Shown one piece after another: positions 63,876-64,000 of a DNA stretch of 64,000 bases. The DNA comes from Tetradesmus obliquus. Taxonomy: Eukaryota; Chlorophyta; Chlorophyceae; Sphaeropleales; Scenedesmaceae. The translations under genes and the position numbers were made by a program. Location of the stretch: positions 4,464,001 through 4,528,000 of the forward strand of contig CP126200.1 of the NCBI GenBank assembly GCA_030272155.1, read 5' to 3'. Each line of letters starts with the position of its first letter. Positions within the stretch are counted from its first letter, which is position 1. The notes beneath the pieces are model-generated. The model saw nothing but the letters and a program-made list of their open reading frames with translations. It made no database searches and was not told the DNA's origin.

Positions 63876-64000
63876 GTATGCTGACAGGTGGTTAACGTGA
63901 ACAACAAAGGGGTGTGGATTTCTTATAAAAACAGTGTGAAAAGCTCCCGGCAGCTGCTGGCCACAGCAAAACAACACGCATCAGCATCACTTGATGCTGA

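Overview
This window is nuclear DNA of a green alga. The genes have many short spliced exons, the coding sequence is G+C-rich, CAG/CTG triplet tracts are everywhere, and the gene set mixes a photosystem I antenna protein, an intraflagellar-transport subunit and plant/animal-type nuclear regulators. The style fits a chlorophycean, possibly a Scenedesmaceae-like member of the Sphaeropleales. The lineage is inferred from style only; no marker gene was compared.

Thirteen protein genes are supported. In order: a UBE2Q-type ubiquitin-conjugating enzyme with a SUMO-binding-like, polyQ tail (-, cut by the left edge); a phytanoyl-CoA dioxygenase family protein (-); IFT43 (+); an aldo/keto reductase (-); a photosystem I antenna protein, Lhca (-); CPSF2/CPSF100 (+); a UPF1/SMUBP2-like SF1 helicase (-); an ankyrin-RING E3 ligase (+); a secreted lytic polysaccharide monooxygenase-like protein (-); a small ankyrin protein (-); COP9 signalosome subunit 5 (-); a membrane-anchored nucleoredoxin/tryparedoxin-like protein (+); and glutamate 5-kinase (+, cut by the right edge). 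For eleven genes the exons were assembled by hand from reading frame, GT/AG borders and phase, and nearly all joins are phase-consistent. There are no operons. Three genes touch the ubiquitin/NEDD8/SUMO system (UBE2Q-like, ankyrin-RING, CSN5), but nothing else links them.

The unusual feature is structural. Almost every gene contains tandem or near-tandem copies of short segments centred on its own exon-intron junctions. A donor or acceptor plus 30-150 bp of its exon is repeated two to six times inside the neighbouring intron. The copies have decayed and would usually introduce a stop or lack a partner splice site, although at IFT43 the copy is in frame. Two genes (IFT43, CPSF2) also have their 3' coding ends duplicated downstream. 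In addition, roughly twenty 3' splice sites are preceded by pure (CTG)n tracts on the sense strand, whereas exonic triplet tracts are read as CAG/GCA and give Gln/Ala/Ser. Two long near-perfect foldbacks (14089-14275 and 38907-39040) look like small-RNA precursors or miniature foldback elements.

Intergenic gaps are short (0.4-1.8 kb), apart from about 4 kb at 40806-44888 where no gene could be assigned.
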